Made by a program: the position numbers and the translations under genes. Source: Achromobacter xylosoxidans (GTDB lineage Bacteria; Pseudomonadota; Gammaproteobacteria; Burkholderiales; Burkholderiaceae_B). From it: 64,000 nucleotides of DNA. Where the stretch lies: contig NZ_LN831029.1 in the NCBI RefSeq assembly GCF_001457475.1, positions 2,356,001 through 2,420,000 of the forward strand, in the 5' to 3' direction. This document shows positions 63,223 to 64,000 of the stretch, in pieces (position 1 is the first letter of the stretch; every line of letters begins with the position of its first letter). The notes under the pieces are model-generated. The model had not been told where the DNA came from and did not search any database. It was given only the letters and a program-made list of their open reading frames with translations.

Positions 63223-64000
63223 TCAACCGTGCCGGCGCACGCTCTGGCTGGGGCTTTCGCCGTAGCGCGCCTTGTAGCTGGCGCTGAAGCGCCCCAGGTG
63301 GGCAAAGCCCCAGCGCAGCGCCACGCCGGCGACGTTCTGGCATTCGCCGGACACCAGCTCAGCGCGCGCCCGCTCCATGCGCAGGTCGCGCAGATAGTGC
63401 ATGGGGCTGATTCCCAGGAATTCCTTGAAGCCGGCATACAGGCTGCGTACGCTGACTCCCGCGATGCGCGCCAGCTGCTCGGCGCTGACCGGTTCGTGCG
63501 CATGCGCCTGCAGGTAATCCTGCACGCAGCGCACGTGGCGCGGCAGCACCGCGCCGCGGCGGCCCGCCGGGGTGGCGCTGTAGTTGTGGGGCAGGGTGGA
63601 CAACAGCGTCGCCGCCACCAGCTGTTCCATCTGGTGCACGATCAGCTTGTGCTCGGCCAGGTCGGCGTGCTGCGAGGAACAGTCCAGCAGATACGCCATC
63701 AGGCAGCGCCAGGCCGGACACTCGCGCCAGCGGAACCCCAGCTGGAAGCGCAACGGCCGCTCCAGGGTACAGCCCAGGTGGCCCACCAGCGTGCGCTCCA
63801 GCAGCGAGCGGCCCACGCGCAGCATGAACTGGTCGTTGTCGTCGGCCCAGTGCATCGCCAGGTCGTCGTCCGGGCTGACCACCGAGGCCACGTCCGGCGT
63901 CGAATCCACCCGCTGCGGCCCGCTTTCGATCAGGGCGGTGCCCGCCAGCGGCATCTGCACCAGGAAGAAGTCCTCCAGCGGTCCCGGCCGGATCTCGACG
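63223..64000 (-). CDS. AraC-family regulator (5' end beyond window)
   Basis: A leftward gene whose reading frame continues to the right edge (VEIRPGPLEDFFLVQMPLAG before the first internal Met), so the N-terminus is missing. The visible part has an AraC_binding_2-type sensor and a C-terminal double helix-turn-helix: LARIAGVSVRSLYAGFKEFL and VALRWGFAHLGRFSASYKAR. This subgroup often controls aromatic catabolic operons. It faces the lipoprotein gene; the StyA-like group to the left is a conceivable target. Confidence 0.87.
   Translation of the reverse strand, partial: VEIRPGPLEDFFLVQMPLAGTALIESGPQRVDSTPDVASVVSPDDDLAMHWADDNDQFMLRVGRSLLERTLVGHLGCTLERPLRFQLGFRWRECPAWRCLMAYLLDCSSQHADLAEHKLIVHQMEQLVAATLLSTLPHNYSATPAGRRGAVLPRHVRCVQDYLQAHAHEPVSAEQLARIAGVSVRSLYAGFKEFLGISPMHYLRDLRMERARAELVSGECQNVAGVALRWGFAHLGRFSASYKARYGESPSQSVRRHG

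Overview
The window is high-GC DNA packed with short operons on both strands. It has Alcaligenaceae-type content: a NirK/NirV denitrification block, an NsrR-linked flavohaemoglobin, many LysR/TetR/MocR regulators and GTP-dependent PEP carboxykinase. The best guess is an Achromobacter- or Bordetella-like betaproteobacterium; this is inferred from gene content, not from a search. No rRNA, tRNA or CRISPR array was seen.

1-7.5 kb: the right part of an aryl-polyene (APE/xanthomonadin-like) pigment operon, running leftward off the window. It encodes a ketosynthase-like protein, a lysophospholipid-type acyltransferase, two acyl carrier proteins, a small membrane protein, an AMP-ligase fused to a dehydratase, a glycosyltransferase, an LpxL-type acyltransferase, a LolA-like carrier and the start of an exporter. 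A divergent Sfp-type phosphopantetheinyl transferase can activate the carrier proteins. 7.5-9.3 kb: flavohaemoglobin hmp behind a near-perfect NsrR palindrome, then nsrR.

9.4-28 kb: general metabolism and regulators. These are D-amino-acid dehydrogenase, proline dehydrogenase, EamA and MFS transporters, AraC, LysR and HxlR regulators, a GST, a sulfonate/nitrate-type ABC transporter, and an acyl-CoA dehydrogenase/ligase pair divergent from a Crp/Fnr regulator.

28-35 kb: nitrogen-oxide respiration. norB (quinol NO reductase) lies behind three NorR-type sites and a sigma-54 promoter. nirV, a NnrR-like regulator, nirK and a small cytochrome c follow. NnrR-type boxes sit at nearly the same distance upstream of nirV and nirK, so nitrite reduction and NO removal appear wired through three regulatory inputs (NsrR, NorR/sigma-54, NnrR).

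35-56 kb: a stand-alone pyruvate dehydrogenase E1 next to glutathione reductase, a DUF72 gene, a 270-bp foldback MITE-like element, LysE and EamA exporters, a MocR regulator, an M20 hydrolase with a thioredoxin, a MATE pump, and an isoprenoid/acyl-CoA catabolism-like group (enoyl-CoA hydratase, citronellol-dehydrogenase-like SDR, TetR, acyl-CoA ligase). pckG and a methyltransferase follow.

56.3-64 kb: a gene-free stretch rich in inverted repeats, then an apparently co-transcribed group: SDR, styrene-monooxygenase-like FAD oxygenase, flavin reductase, PYROXD2/phytoene-desaturase-like oxidoreductase and a phenol-MetA-type outer-membrane protein. The combination resembles uptake plus oxidation of a hydrophobic substrate, and I do not recognise it as a described pathway. 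It is the best candidate here for an undescribed system. A glutaredoxin-like protein, a lipoprotein and a truncated AraC regulator end the window.
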